Positions 26,572-33,120 of a DNA stretch of 33,120 nucleotides are shown here, one piece after another. Every line of letters begins with the position of its first letter. Within the stretch, counting starts at the first letter, position 1. Source of the DNA: Enterococcus villorum (GTDB lineage Bacteria; Bacillota; Bacilli; Lactobacillales; Enterococcaceae). The DNA lies in NCBI RefSeq assembly GCF_007990225.1, contig NZ_BJWF01000031.1, positions 1 through 33,120 on the forward strand. The letters run 5' to 3'. A model generated the notes under the pieces. That model was not told the origin of the DNA and did not search any database. It saw nothing but the letters and a program-made list of their open reading frames with translations. The translations under genes and the position numbers were made by a program.

Positions 26572-27011
26572 AATGCCCTCCATTTTGAAATTTTTGTTGT
26601 AACAATAGTGAGTAAAAAAACAAATATAAATTTATTATACTTCGAATAAAAGTACTGCTCAACGAAAAATAAATAATAACAGTGTTATTTTAAATATATT
26701 CTTTCTTTAAGCGAAAGCGATTCATTATAAAAATAATCCTCCTTTAGAATGAAAATATCTATTGATATATCAAGTATATGACGTGTTACATTGAAAGAAA
26801 TAAGTTTTTTTATAAAAGCAGTGACGTGGCAATCATTAGGGTGGTCATTGGAGGATAAATTGTCCCTACAAAATTGATTTTTGATCAAAAGTCGCAGAAC
26901 AATTGCTAAAGAATGAAGGGCAAAAGCGAGAAACACCACAAGTGATTTTTACCTTTTGTCCTTCACTTTTGCTACAAATCACATTCCTCGTCTTCTTTTC
27001 CTGAGTGCCCC
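26572..27011. other. Intergenic with an imperfect 12-bp inverted repeat
   Basis: GAAGGGCAAAAG (26915-26926) and CTTTTGTCCTTC (26953-26964) form a 12-bp stem with one G-T pair and a 26-nt loop, about 50-95 nt past the acetyltransferase stop. No clear T run follows. An 84-codon minus-strand frame (26685-26939) here has no ribosome binding site or known family. Nothing else is seen. Confidence 0.4.
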
Positions 27012-27476
27012 TCATTCTTTTGTCTTTATTTGATATAAATAAACAGGTATTCCTTCATTGTCTTGCGCCATAGTTAAAAATTGCCAATCATATTTTTCGT
27101 AAAATCCACTATAATCAGTTGCTAAATAGAGTTGCTGTACGCCTAATTTTTCCATATCCTTTCGAATAGTTGCCAAAATCTCTTTGGCAATTCCCTGATT
27201 ACGATACTCTTTTTCTACAAATAAAGCACATAGATTCGGCGTCAAATCTGAACGATCATGAAAGTCATTGTTAATCACTCCTGCACCAGCTACGATTTTT
27301 TGTTCTGCTGTTATGAAGATATACCATTGTGGCACCACGTTTTTTAGTCGCAACGATTCTGCCATACTTTCTTGATAGAAAGAAAGTGGTAGGTGCCATT
27401 TTGAAGTAAACCACTGCGCTGCTTGCTCAATCCATTCGGGGTGTTCTCTTAGTTTTATTAACTCGTACCCTTCCAT
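27012..27476 (-). CDS. GNAT-family N-acetyltransferase
   Basis: This 154-residue acetyl-CoA-dependent transferase contains the core VEKEYRNQGIAKEILATIRK with the RNQGIA pyrophosphate loop, preceded by LTPNLCALF and followed by YLATDYSGFYEKYDWQFL. ATG 27476 is preferred because AAGGA lies just upstream; an in-frame GTG at 27488 has no proper site. It stands alone. Closest resemblance is to small uncharacterised GNAT proteins; the substrate is unknown. Confidence 0.85.
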   Translation of the reverse strand: MEGYELIKLREHPEWIEQAAQWFTSKWHLPLSFYQESMAESLRLKNVVPQWYIFITAEQKIVAGAGVINNDFHDRSDLTPNLCALFVEKEYRNQGIAKEILATIRKDMEKLGVQQLYLATDYSGFYEKYDWQFLTMAQDNEGIPVYLYQIKTKE

Positions 27477-27618
27477 TTTGTCCTTCACTCCCTATATATT
27501 TGCACTATTATAGCACGAGTGTTATTAAAATAGTTTTTTAACAACCTCTAAAAGATTATGGCTAATTTTCGTTGGTTTTCTGAGCCACTTATCCCTAGGC
27601 AAGTAAGGAACAAAAATT

Positions 27619-27665
27619 AAAAAAAAACAGTTGCTTTGACACTTCCTGTGCTTAGCAACTGTTTT
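27619..27665 (-). terminator. Rho-independent terminator of the PTS operon
   Basis: AAAACAGTTGCT (27624-27635) and AGCAACTGTTTT (27654-27665) form a perfect 12-bp stem. On the minus strand nine T follow. It lies about 120 nt past the IIC gene. Confidence 0.75.
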
Positions 27666-27785
27666 CTTCTATTATTGTAAATTCAATGAATCGTAAAAAG
27701 AGTGATTCTGTTAAACATCATTTTGCTTTATGCTATGTGCTTCTTTGTTTTAAAAAATATATTTATTTAAATATTCTATGTGCTT

Positions 27786-29039
27786 TTACCCATTTAAGGC
27801 TTCTTTTCTTCTTTCTTGAATAGTCGCTACTTTAACGAATGGTAGATAAATCAAGATAGATAAGATTAAGTTTACCGCAGCTAATACACCGCCCGCAATA
27901 CTTTTTGTTGCTAACACTCCGCCAATAATTGGTGGTGTTACCCATGGTGGCATCACTGTTGCAGCTGGAACTAAGCCAGTTGAAGTAGCAAAATAAGCAA
28001 CAGATACTAAGACCATCGGCGTTAAGATAAACGGAATGAACATAATTGGGTTCAATACGATTGGAAGACCGAACATTGTCGGTTCATTGATATTGAAAAT
28101 ACCTGGTGCAATAGACAAGTTTGTGACCACCATGTATGGTTTGTTTTTACGTCCTACTAGATAAATAGCTAGTAATAGACCCAATGTTGCACCTGTACCA
28201 CCTAAGTTAACAAAACTATCAAAGAATGGTTTGTTTACGATGAATGGGGCACTGTGACCTGCTGCAATGGCATTTACATTTGCTTCAATTGCTGGTGCGT
28301 TGATTGTTTGCATCAATGGATCGACCATATTTGCACCATGCAAACCAAAGAACCATAAGAAAGGTGTGATAAATGCTAATAATAAAGCAGATGGATAAGA
28401 GTTTGCCAGTCCCATAAATGGTTCTTGAACGGCTGTATAAAAAGCGCCAACGATATCATCCACACCAAAAGCAGCAAAGATCGCTGCGACTAAAGAAAAC
28501 AATGAGATCGTAATCATTGCCGGTAATAATGAAGCAAAAGCTTTTGCTACTGCTGGTGGTACACCATCAGGCATTTTGATAATTAGTTTTTCATTTCCAC
28601 TTAAACGAACGAAGATTTCAGTTGAAATAATCCCAACAATAATAGCAATAAATAAACCATTTGAGCTCATGCCCAATGCGCCGCCTAGTGCAAAGAATGA
28701 ACCTAAAGAAATAACTCCCGCAGACACGCCGTCTTTACGGTAACCATTTGCCAAATGATAAGCTAATAAGAAAGCAATTAAAACTGAAAGAATAGCAAAT
28801 GTTCCGTTCCAAGCAGCTGCTCCGAAGCCTTTCCAAGCTTCCCCACCAAAAATTGAGTTCATCAATTCTTGGAATCCAGGAATAGGGAGATTATTGATCA
28901 TGACAGCTAAAGCACCTAAAATCATTAGTGGCATGCTGACCATAAATGAATCACGAATGGCCACTAAATGTCGTTGGGCACCAATTTTTGATGCCACTGG
29001 TATAAAATGTTTCTCCATAAATGCAACAAATTTATCCAT
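27786..29039 (-). CDS. PTS system lactose/cellobiose-family IIC component
   Basis: This 417-residue sugar-transporting membrane subunit imports a beta-glucoside or galactoside-type sugar while it is phosphorylated. About ten hydrophobic helices are seen. Family landmarks are QRHLVAIRDSFMVSMPLMIL near the N-terminus, FLWFFGLHGANMVDPLMQTI, NLGGTGATLGLLLAIYL, and GIFNINEPTMFGLPIVLNPI, the NEP substrate-binding motif. It is the last gene of the IIB-IIA-IIC operon. No phospho-beta-glycosidase gene is in the operon or nearby, so the sugar (cellobiose, chitobiose or another) cannot be decided. Confidence 0.92.
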   Translation of the reverse strand: MDKFVAFMEKHFIPVASKIGAQRHLVAIRDSFMVSMPLMILGALAVMINNLPIPGFQELMNSIFGGEAWKGFGAAAWNGTFAILSVLIAFLLAYHLANGYRKDGVSAGVISLGSFFALGGALGMSSNGLFIAIIVGIISTEIFVRLSGNEKLIIKMPDGVPPAVAKAFASLLPAMITISLFSLVAAIFAAFGVDDIVGAFYTAVQEPFMGLANSYPSALLLAFITPFLWFFGLHGANMVDPLMQTINAPAIEANVNAIAAGHSAPFIVNKPFFDSFVNLGGTGATLGLLLAIYLVGRKNKPYMVVTNLSIAPGIFNINEPTMFGLPIVLNPIMFIPFILTPMVLVSVAYFATSTGLVPAATVMPPWVTPPIIGGVLATKSIAGGVLAAVNLILSILIYLPFVKVATIQERRKEALNG

Positions 29040-29072
29040 ATTTCTTCCTCTTTTCTATTTTACCGTTTTACT

Positions 29073-29390
29073 TTAAGCATCTAAACGTCGATATAAATCG
29101 ATGATTTCTTTGGCCAAATCAGTGAAAGCAATTGATGTCATTAAATGATCTTGACTGTGGACTGTTAATAAAGTCACTTGCATATGATCCCCTTGTGCTT
29201 CTTGCGTTAACATTTCAGTTTGTGAATGATGTGCTTGCACTAAAGATTCTTCAGCATCTTTGATTTTTGTATCAGCTAAATCAAAGTCTCCTTTTTTTGC
29301 TGCAGCAATCGCTTCCATTGCATCGCTTTTTGCATTGCCACCAAACATAATCAAACCCATGATTGCTTCAAGATTTTTCTGGTCTTGCAT
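29073..29390 (-). CDS. PTS system lactose/cellobiose-family IIA component
   Basis: This 105-residue cytoplasmic phosphocarrier takes the phosphate from HPr and passes it to IIB. The helical bundle reads NLEAIMGLIMFGGNAKSDAM then EAIAAAKKGDFDLADTKIKD, with phosphorylatable His78 in TVHSQDHLMTS. ATG 29390 is chosen because GGGGGA lies upstream; an in-frame ATG at 29405 overlaps that box. It lies 19 nt after IIB and 33 nt before IIC. Confidence 0.92.
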   Translation of the reverse strand: MQDQKNLEAIMGLIMFGGNAKSDAMEAIAAAKKGDFDLADTKIKDAEESLVQAHHSQTEMLTQEAQGDHMQVTLLTVHSQDHLMTSIAFTDLAKEIIDLYRRLDA

Positions 29391-29409
29391 TGTTGTTTCC
29401 CCCATTGTC

Positions 29410-29730
29410 TTATTTATTAATTAAAGATTCCGCTTGCTCTAATACTTTGGCACCATTCATCATTCCATAGTCTTGCATATTAATAACATCCAATGGAATG
29501 CCTTTAGGAGCAAGTTTTTCGGCAAATTGATTTTGCATAAAGCGAACTTGTGGTCCTAAAAGTAAAACATCTACATTTTTTGATTCTAGTTGATTATCCG
29601 CATCTGAGGCTGATACTGCAAAAATATCTGCATCCATTCCTTTTTCTTCTGCTGCTTTTTGCATTTTTGTTACAAGCAAACTCGTACTCATTCCAGCTGA
29701 ACATACTAGCATAATTGTTTTCTTTTCCAT
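29410..29730 (-). CDS. PTS system lactose/cellobiose-family IIB component
   Basis: This 106-residue cytoplasmic subunit phosphorylates the incoming sugar. The N-terminal P-loop IMLVCSAGMSTSLLVTKM carries the phosphocysteine Cys10, and VDVLLLGPQVRFM is the family's second block. AAAGGGAAG lies upstream of ATG 29730. It is the first gene of the operon, about 30 nt after the start point predicted from a sigma-54 promoter. Confidence 0.93.
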   Translation of the reverse strand: MEKKTIMLVCSAGMSTSLLVTKMQKAAEEKGMDADIFAVSASDADNQLESKNVDVLLLGPQVRFMQNQFAEKLAPKGIPLDVINMQDYGMMNGAKVLEQAESLINK

Positions 29731-29772
29731 TAAAACACACTTCCCTTTCTTGTTTCTTACACTTTTATATAA

Positions 29773-29789
29773 AGCAATTATCGTGCCAA
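29773..29789 (-). promoter_or_regulatory. Sigma-54 (-24/-12) promoter of the PTS operon
   Basis: On the minus strand TTGGCAC-GATAA-TTGCT matches the consensus TGGCAC-N5-TTGCW exactly. The start point would be near 29762, giving a leader of about 30 nt. Sigma-54 with LevR-type activators controls several PTS operons in Enterococcus and Listeria (established knowledge); the activator gene is not in this window. Confidence 0.85.
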
Positions 29790-29793
29790 CTTT

Positions 29794-29805
29794 TAAAGCG
29801 CTTTA
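29794..29805. promoter_or_regulatory. Perfect 12-bp palindrome next to the sigma-54 promoter
   Basis: TAAAGCGCTTTA lies a few bases upstream of the -24 element. It may bind a regulator or nucleoid protein; no known match. Confidence 0.35.
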
Positions 29806-29815
29806 TTCCTTTTTG

Positions 29816-29829
29816 TGCTAACGTTTTCA
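29816..29829 (-). promoter_or_regulatory. cre (CcpA-binding) site of the PTS operon
   Basis: TGAAAACGTTAGCA on the minus strand matches TGWAANCGNTNWCA at 13 of 14 positions. It lies about 30 nt upstream of the -24 element, indicating carbon catabolite control. Confidence 0.6.
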
Positions 29830-29863
29830 AATGATTAAATTTTACATACACACTTTTTTAAAA

Positions 29864-29889
29864 TTTGCACACTAAACCTAGTGTGTAAA
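29864..29889. promoter_or_regulatory. Upstream inverted repeat, probable sigma-54 activator site
   Basis: TTTGCACACTA and TAGTGTGTAAA form an 11-bp inverted repeat with one mismatch around AACC, about 75 nt upstream of the -24 element. That is the expected distance for an upstream activator sequence of a LevR/NtrC-type regulator. A partial copy, TTTACATACACAC, lies at 29841-29853. Confidence 0.55.
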
Positions 29890-29944
29890 CATTGCTTTTT
29901 TAACATAACTTATGTAATTAATCGTAAGAAAAGAAAGAACACAA

Positions 29945-30000
29945 AAAATAAGCCGATATTTCTCAAAAAGAAAGAACTTTTAGAAATGCCAGCTTATTTT
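29945..30000. terminator. Terminator hairpin after the DUF1003 gene
   Basis: AAAATAAGC and GCTTATTTT form the outer stem, with ATTTCT/AGAAAT inside. On the minus strand it is followed by TTTTTTGT. Confidence 0.6.
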
Positions 30001-30037
30001 AAGGTGAATCTGTTGTTAAGATTGAGACAGCTTCTCT

Positions 30038-30712
30038 TTACGATGTCGTTTTATTTCCTGGAGATTTTTCAGTCAGTTGTGTCAGTAATTCAATTTGCAA
30101 TTGTTGTAATTCCAGCATTTGTTGCCATTGTTGTGACATTAAATAATCAATTTTTTCATGTAACAAACTTATTTCTAACTCTGCTTTCAAATTTGTTTGA
30201 TAATCGTGATCAGCTGCGATGCGGTCTCTCGCTGCTTGTCGATTTTGACTCATCATAATAATCGGGGCTTGAACAGCCGCCAAACAAGAAAGAACTAAAT
30301 TAAGTAGAATAAAAGGATAGTTATCAAATGATACGCCAAAAAAGTGTAAAGAATTCAATAAAATCCAACTAGCCAAAACAAGTAGAAAGATAAAGATAAA
30401 GGGCCAACTTCCGCCAAATTTTGCGATGGCATCTGCTGCTTTTTGTCCAAAAGTTACTTTTTGATTAATGGTAGCGTTTAAATTTTGACTAATAATTTGT
30501 TTGTTGTTTAACTGTTGTAACATTTGTTGATTGATTTTTTTTGTTTCATTTTGATCTTGAAGGATTTTTTCTTTTATGTACTCAAAGTGATAGTTCATAA
30601 AAGTAATGAAAGGAATCTTTGATTCAACGGTCAACTTTTCATTTTTTTTCAAGATAAAAGAACGAATCTCTGCATCAATCGTTTTTAGATACACATAATC
30701 TTTATGAGCCAT
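30038..30712 (-). CDS. DUF1003 membrane protein
   Basis: This 224-residue protein has the DUF1003 core: FGQKAADAIAKFGGSWPFIF, a membrane helix (IFLLVLASWILLNSLHFFGV), FDNYPFILLNLVLSCLAAVQ (second helix), then APIIMMSQNRQAARDRIAAD and HDYQTNLKAELEISLLHEKI, ending in a Gln/Leu-rich coiled region (MSQQWQQMLELQQLQIELLT). ATG 30712 follows GGAGG by 7 nt; ATG 30727 is an alternative without a site. A promoter with TTACAA-17-TATACT lies in the end of the upstream reductase gene. Function is unknown. Confidence 0.88.
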   Translation of the reverse strand: MAHKDYVYLKTIDAEIRSFILKKNEKLTVESKIPFITFMNYHFEYIKEKILQDQNETKKINQQMLQQLNNKQIISQNLNATINQKVTFGQKAADAIAKFGGSWPFIFIFLLVLASWILLNSLHFFGVSFDNYPFILLNLVLSCLAAVQAPIIMMSQNRQAARDRIAADHDYQTNLKAELEISLLHEKIDYLMSQQWQQMLELQQLQIELLTQLTEKSPGNKTTS

Positions 30713-30745
30713 ATATTTCCTCCGCATTTATTTCCTTTTACCAAA

Positions 30746-30774
30746 AGTATACGCTCAATGATTTATGATTGTAA
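30746..30774 (-). promoter_or_regulatory. Promoter of the DUF1003 gene
   Basis: TTACAA (30769-30774) and TATACT (30746-30751) on the minus strand are 17 nt apart and place a start point about 27 nt before ATG 30712. The -35 lies in the last codons of the aldo/keto reductase gene. Confidence 0.45.
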
Positions 30775-31755
30775 AATTTTTCCAATTTTCTGTTCTTCTT
30801 CCTTTGAGAAGGACAAATGATCCATCATGCGAACACTTTCTTGCAACTGACTCAGACGGCTAGCACCCACAAGTACACTGGTAACTGATTTTTGGCGTAG
30901 ATTCCATGCCAATGCCATTTGGGCAAGTGATTGATTGCGTGTTTCTGCCAGTTCTTGCAGTAACTTAATTTTGTGCAAAGTTGGGGTTACTTGTTCTTCC
31001 GAAAGAAAAGGTATTTCTTTTCGGTGTGCTCTTGAATCTTCCGGTATGCCATGTAAATAACGTTTTGTCAACAAACCTTGCGCTAAAGGACTAAATGTAA
31101 TCGCCCCAAGCCCTGTTTCTTCAAGAACTGGTGCAAGCTCTTCTTCTAGTAATTCTTTAGAAAACATGTTATACCGCATTTGATGGATAATAAAAGGAAC
31201 TTCTTTTTTTCGCAAGATGTTATACATATTTTTGGTATCTCTACCATTATAATTAGAAATGCCAATATACAATGCTTTACCTTGACGTACCAATTGTGAC
31301 AATGCTTCTGCTGTTTCTTCCAAAGGTGTTTCTGGATCTGGACGGTGATGATAGAAAATATCGACATACTCTAAACCCATCCGTCGTAAGCTTTGGTCAC
31401 AACTAGCGATAATAGACTTACGTGATCCCCATTCTCCATAAGGCCCATCCCACATATGATAACCAGCTTTACTTGAAATAACGATTTCATCTCGATACGT
31501 TTGGAAATCCTCTTTAAAAATACGCCCGAAATTTTTTTCTGCTGCTCCTGCCGGACCACCATAATTATTTGCCAAATCAAAATGCGTGATCCCCATGTCA
31601 AAGGCTCCTCTTAAAATTTCGCGTTGATTGCTTATTGGATCATAGTCACCAAAATTTTGCCATAAACCTAATGATAATAAGGGGAGTTTTAATCCTGAGT
31701 TTCCTGTTCTTCGGTAAATCATGTGTTCGTATCCATCTTGATGTGCTGAATACAT
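30763..31755 (-). CDS. Aldo/keto reductase, YghZ/GAP-reductase-like
   Basis: This 330-residue NAD(P)H-dependent oxidoreductase would reduce aldehydes such as L-glyceraldehyde 3-phosphate or methylglyoxal. ATG 31755 is chosen because AGGAGG lies 8 nt upstream; an in-frame start at 31794 has no site. The beta/alpha-barrel start MIYRRTGNSGLKLPLLSLGL is followed by ITHFDLANNYGGPAGAAE (catalytic Asp and Tyr), EIVISSKAGYHMW (catalytic Lys), VDIFYHHRPDPETPLEET (catalytic His) and the cofactor segment ITFSPLAQGLLTKRYLHG and SVLVGASRLSQLQESV. An inverted repeat upstream may be an operator. The substrate is not certain. Confidence 0.9.
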   Translation of the reverse strand: MYSAHQDGYEHMIYRRTGNSGLKLPLLSLGLWQNFGDYDPISNQREILRGAFDMGITHFDLANNYGGPAGAAEKNFGRIFKEDFQTYRDEIVISSKAGYHMWDGPYGEWGSRKSIIASCDQSLRRMGLEYVDIFYHHRPDPETPLEETAEALSQLVRQGKALYIGISNYNGRDTKNMYNILRKKEVPFIIHQMRYNMFSKELLEEELAPVLEETGLGAITFSPLAQGLLTKRYLHGIPEDSRAHRKEIPFLSEEQVTPTLHKIKLLQELAETRNQSLAQMALAWNLRQKSVTSVLVGASRLSQLQESVRMMDHLSFSKEEEQKIGKILQS

Positions 31756-31786
31756 GTAGATTTCCTCCTGCAGTAGTTTGGTAAGC

Positions 31787-31814
31787 GGTAACAAATAATT
31801 GTTTTTTTGTTACC
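31787..31814. promoter_or_regulatory. Inverted repeat upstream of the aldo/keto reductase
   Basis: GGTAACAAA and TTTGTTACC form a perfect 9-bp inverted repeat with a 10-nt spacer, 32-59 nt upstream of the start codon, where an operator is expected. The half-site TTGTTACC also occurs in the palindrome upstream of the alpha-glucosidase. Confidence 0.45.
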
Positions 31815-31972
31815 TGTATTCGTTTATCCCATTTCTCAAAAATACAAGTTATACGTAAATTATACCTTTGTTTCTAGGAAATGGCGATTTCTTTCCTACT
31901 TTAGTGATCAAAAATGTTCATTCCCACTAATTATCATAAAACAGCTAATTTTATCTGGCGGTCTTTTTCTTC

Positions 31973-32767
31973 CTATTTAGATAAGTGATTGAAAAAACGT
32001 AGTTGTTGTCTACCACGCATGATTTTTTTATAGCGTTTTGGCTGCTTTTTATAAAATTGTTGATGATAATTTTCAGCTGGCCAAAAAGGTTGCGCTTCTC
32101 TAATTTCGGTAACGATCGGTTTCTTAAAAACGTTTGATTCACTTAATCGTTGTTTGGATTTTTCTGCTAGTACTTTTTGCTGATCATTTTCAACGAAGAT
32201 AATCGAACGATATTGCGTTCCTCGATCTTGGAATTGACCAAAAGCATCTGTTGGATCTGTGATTTGCCAAAAAATAGCCAGCAACTCTTCATAGCTAACA
32301 ATTCGATTATCAAAAATAATTTCCACTGCTTCAACATGCCCCGTTGTCCCACTGTTGACTTGATCATAACTTGGATTTTCCGTCTGACCACCTGTATAAC
32401 CGGATAAAACTGAAAGAATTCCTTTTCTCGTTTCAAATGGTTCAACCATACACCAAAAACAGCCACCAGCAAATACAGCTCTTTCTTGATGATCACTATC
32501 AGTTATCTGATGTTGTGAAAAATTATAAGTCGTTGGATTTTTGACACTATTTGTGATCTTTAAATAGAAATCCATCACATCCGGGGTCAAATTTTCTCTG
32601 ACCGCAAGCGGACGCAAAGAAGCTTCTAATGTATCCAACACTTGATTCACTTGTCTCCTCTTTGCTAACTGATTTTTAGCCTCGATTAATTGCTTGCGTT
32701 CCCATTCACGTGTATGAGGATTTAAAATCAAATTATATAACTCAGCTATTGTTTCCTCATTCTCCAT
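31973..32767 (-). CDS. msrA: Peptide-methionine (S)-S-oxide reductase MsrA with N-terminal extension
   Basis: This 264-residue enzyme repairs oxidised methionine. The catalytic motif [12 protein letters not shown] has Cys103. Family blocks follow: [34 protein letters not shown] and [20 protein letters not shown]. Residues 1-95 form a helical N-terminal extension beyond the usual MsrA (about 170 aa); this longer form is common in enterococci as far as I recall. The C-terminus is basic ([18 protein letters not shown]). ATG 32767 follows GGAAG; ATG 32782 has no clear site. The 119-nt repeats lie upstream, from 84 nt before the start. Confidence 0.93.
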   Translation of the reverse strand: MENEETIAELYNLILNPHTREWERKQLIEAKNQLAKRRQVNQVLDTLEASLRPLAVRENLTPDVMDFYLKITNSVKNPTTYNFSQHQITDSDHQERAVFAGGCFWCMVEPFETRKGILSVLSGYTGGQTENPSYDQVNSGTTGHVEAVEIIFDNRIVSYEELLAIFWQITDPTDAFGQFQDRGTQYRSIIFVENDQQKVLAEKSKQRLSESNVFKKPIVTEIREAQPFWPAENYHQQFYKKQPKRYKKIMRGRQQLRFFNHLSK

Positions 32768-32850
32768 AGTGATCACTTCCATTTTTTAGATAAAATTTGC
32801 CCTGAATGTAACACGAAATCATTAAAAACGCGAATGGATTGTTTGATAAA

Positions 32851-32969
32851 GGTTGTGAAAAGCATGGTCTGCTTCAAGAATTAAGAACGAAAATGCGAAA
32901 ATAGCTTTCCATATTTTTGCATTTTTGGGCTTAATTTTCGCAGAAGCAATGCTTTGAACACCGTGGATA
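32851..32969. repeat. 119-nt hairpin-forming repeat, unit 1
   Basis: The unit begins GGTTGTGA and ends GAACACCGTGGATA. The whole interior folds into one long hairpin of five stems: AAAGCAT/ATGCTTT, TGCTTC/GAAGCA, GAATTAAG/CTTAATTT, AAAATGC/GCATTTT and GAAAATA/TATTTTT around the loop GCTTTCCA. Unit 2 follows directly with the same plan. Confidence 0.8.
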
Positions 32970-33088
32970 GGTTGTGAGAAGACTGGTCTGCATCAAGCAA
33001 TAAGAACGAACAGAGAAAAATAGCTCCTCATATTTTTCCTCTGTTTGGACTTATTGCCGCAGATGCAAGTCTTCGAACACCGTGGATA
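32970..33088. repeat. 119-nt hairpin-forming repeat, unit 2
   Basis: It has the same length and boundaries as unit 1 and is about three quarters identical. Its stems are GAAGACT/AGTCTTC, TGCATC/GATGCA, GCAATAAG/CTTATTGC, ACAGAG/CTCTGT and AAAAATA/TATTTTT (one bulged C) around the loop GCTCCTCA. Most differences from unit 1 fall in stems and are compensated on the other arm. Confidence 0.8.
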
Positions 33089-33120
33089 GGTTGTGACAGA
33101 GCCGCTTAGCTCTGAGTATT
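33089..33120. repeat. Start of a third repeat unit, cut by the window edge
   Basis: GGTTGTGA recurs, but then CAGAGC (33097-33102) pairs with GCTCTG (33109-33114) around CGCTTA, so this unit has a short hairpin or differs after the common boundary. Confidence 0.5.

Noticed and set aside
26685-26939. 84-codon minus-strand ORF
   Set aside because: No ribosome binding site and Cys/His-rich irregular composition; probably chance.

Overview
The window comes from a low-GC Gram-positive bacterium, most likely an Enterococcus. The evidence is gene content (S. pyogenes-like type II-A CRISPR-Cas9, two Mga/AtxA-type regulators, lactose/cellobiose-family PTS with a sigma-54 promoter, oleate hydratase, tandem DUF1622 genes, an enterococcal-style type I toxin-antitoxin locus), strong AGGAGG ribosome binding sites and AT-rich spacers. 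The species cannot be fixed from sequence alone.

Layout. 1-5.6 kb: a gene running off the left edge, a decayed LytTR regulator, a GH13 alpha-glucosidase split by one amber codon, an intact NCS2 purine permease, a small TTG-start ORF and a VOC-family gene split by one ochre codon. 5.6-8.1 kb: a marR-acetyltransferase-B3/B4 operon with a palindromic operator, then a NUDIX hydrolase. 8.1-15.1 kb: two Mga-like regulators (+) flank a Ca2+-type P-ATPase (-) carrying a one-base frameshift. 15.2-16.4 kb: two overlapping DUF1622 membrane proteins and a gene remnant. 16.4-23.2 kb: the CRISPR region. On the minus strand it reads cas9, cas1, cas2, csn2, leader, a two-repeat/one-spacer array, a type I toxin gene with convergent antisense RNA, and a degenerate repeat. 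tracrRNA lies divergently upstream of cas9. 23.2-33.1 kb: a small membrane peptide and oleate hydratase, a membrane protein, an acetyltransferase, a PTS IIB-IIA-IIC operon, DUF1003 protein, aldo/keto reductase, MsrA, and at the right edge two 119-nt tandem repeats that fold into long hairpins with compensatory base changes.

Main messages. (1) The effector side of CRISPR (Cas9, tracrRNA, repeats, leader anchor) looks intact, but cas2 has an in-frame TGA at codon 26 and only one complete spacer remains, so the locus looks able to interfere but not to adapt. (2) A Hol_Tox-like type I toxin-antitoxin module sits between the last good repeat and a degenerate repeat that keeps most tracrRNA-pairing positions. 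It is either an insertion in an eroded array or a candidate CRISPR-associated addiction module. (3) The PTS operon has a textbook -24/-12 promoter with cre, palindrome and a distal inverted repeat. (4) The 119-nt repeats are the best candidate for an undescribed structured element. (5) At least five genes carry nonsense or frameshift lesions.
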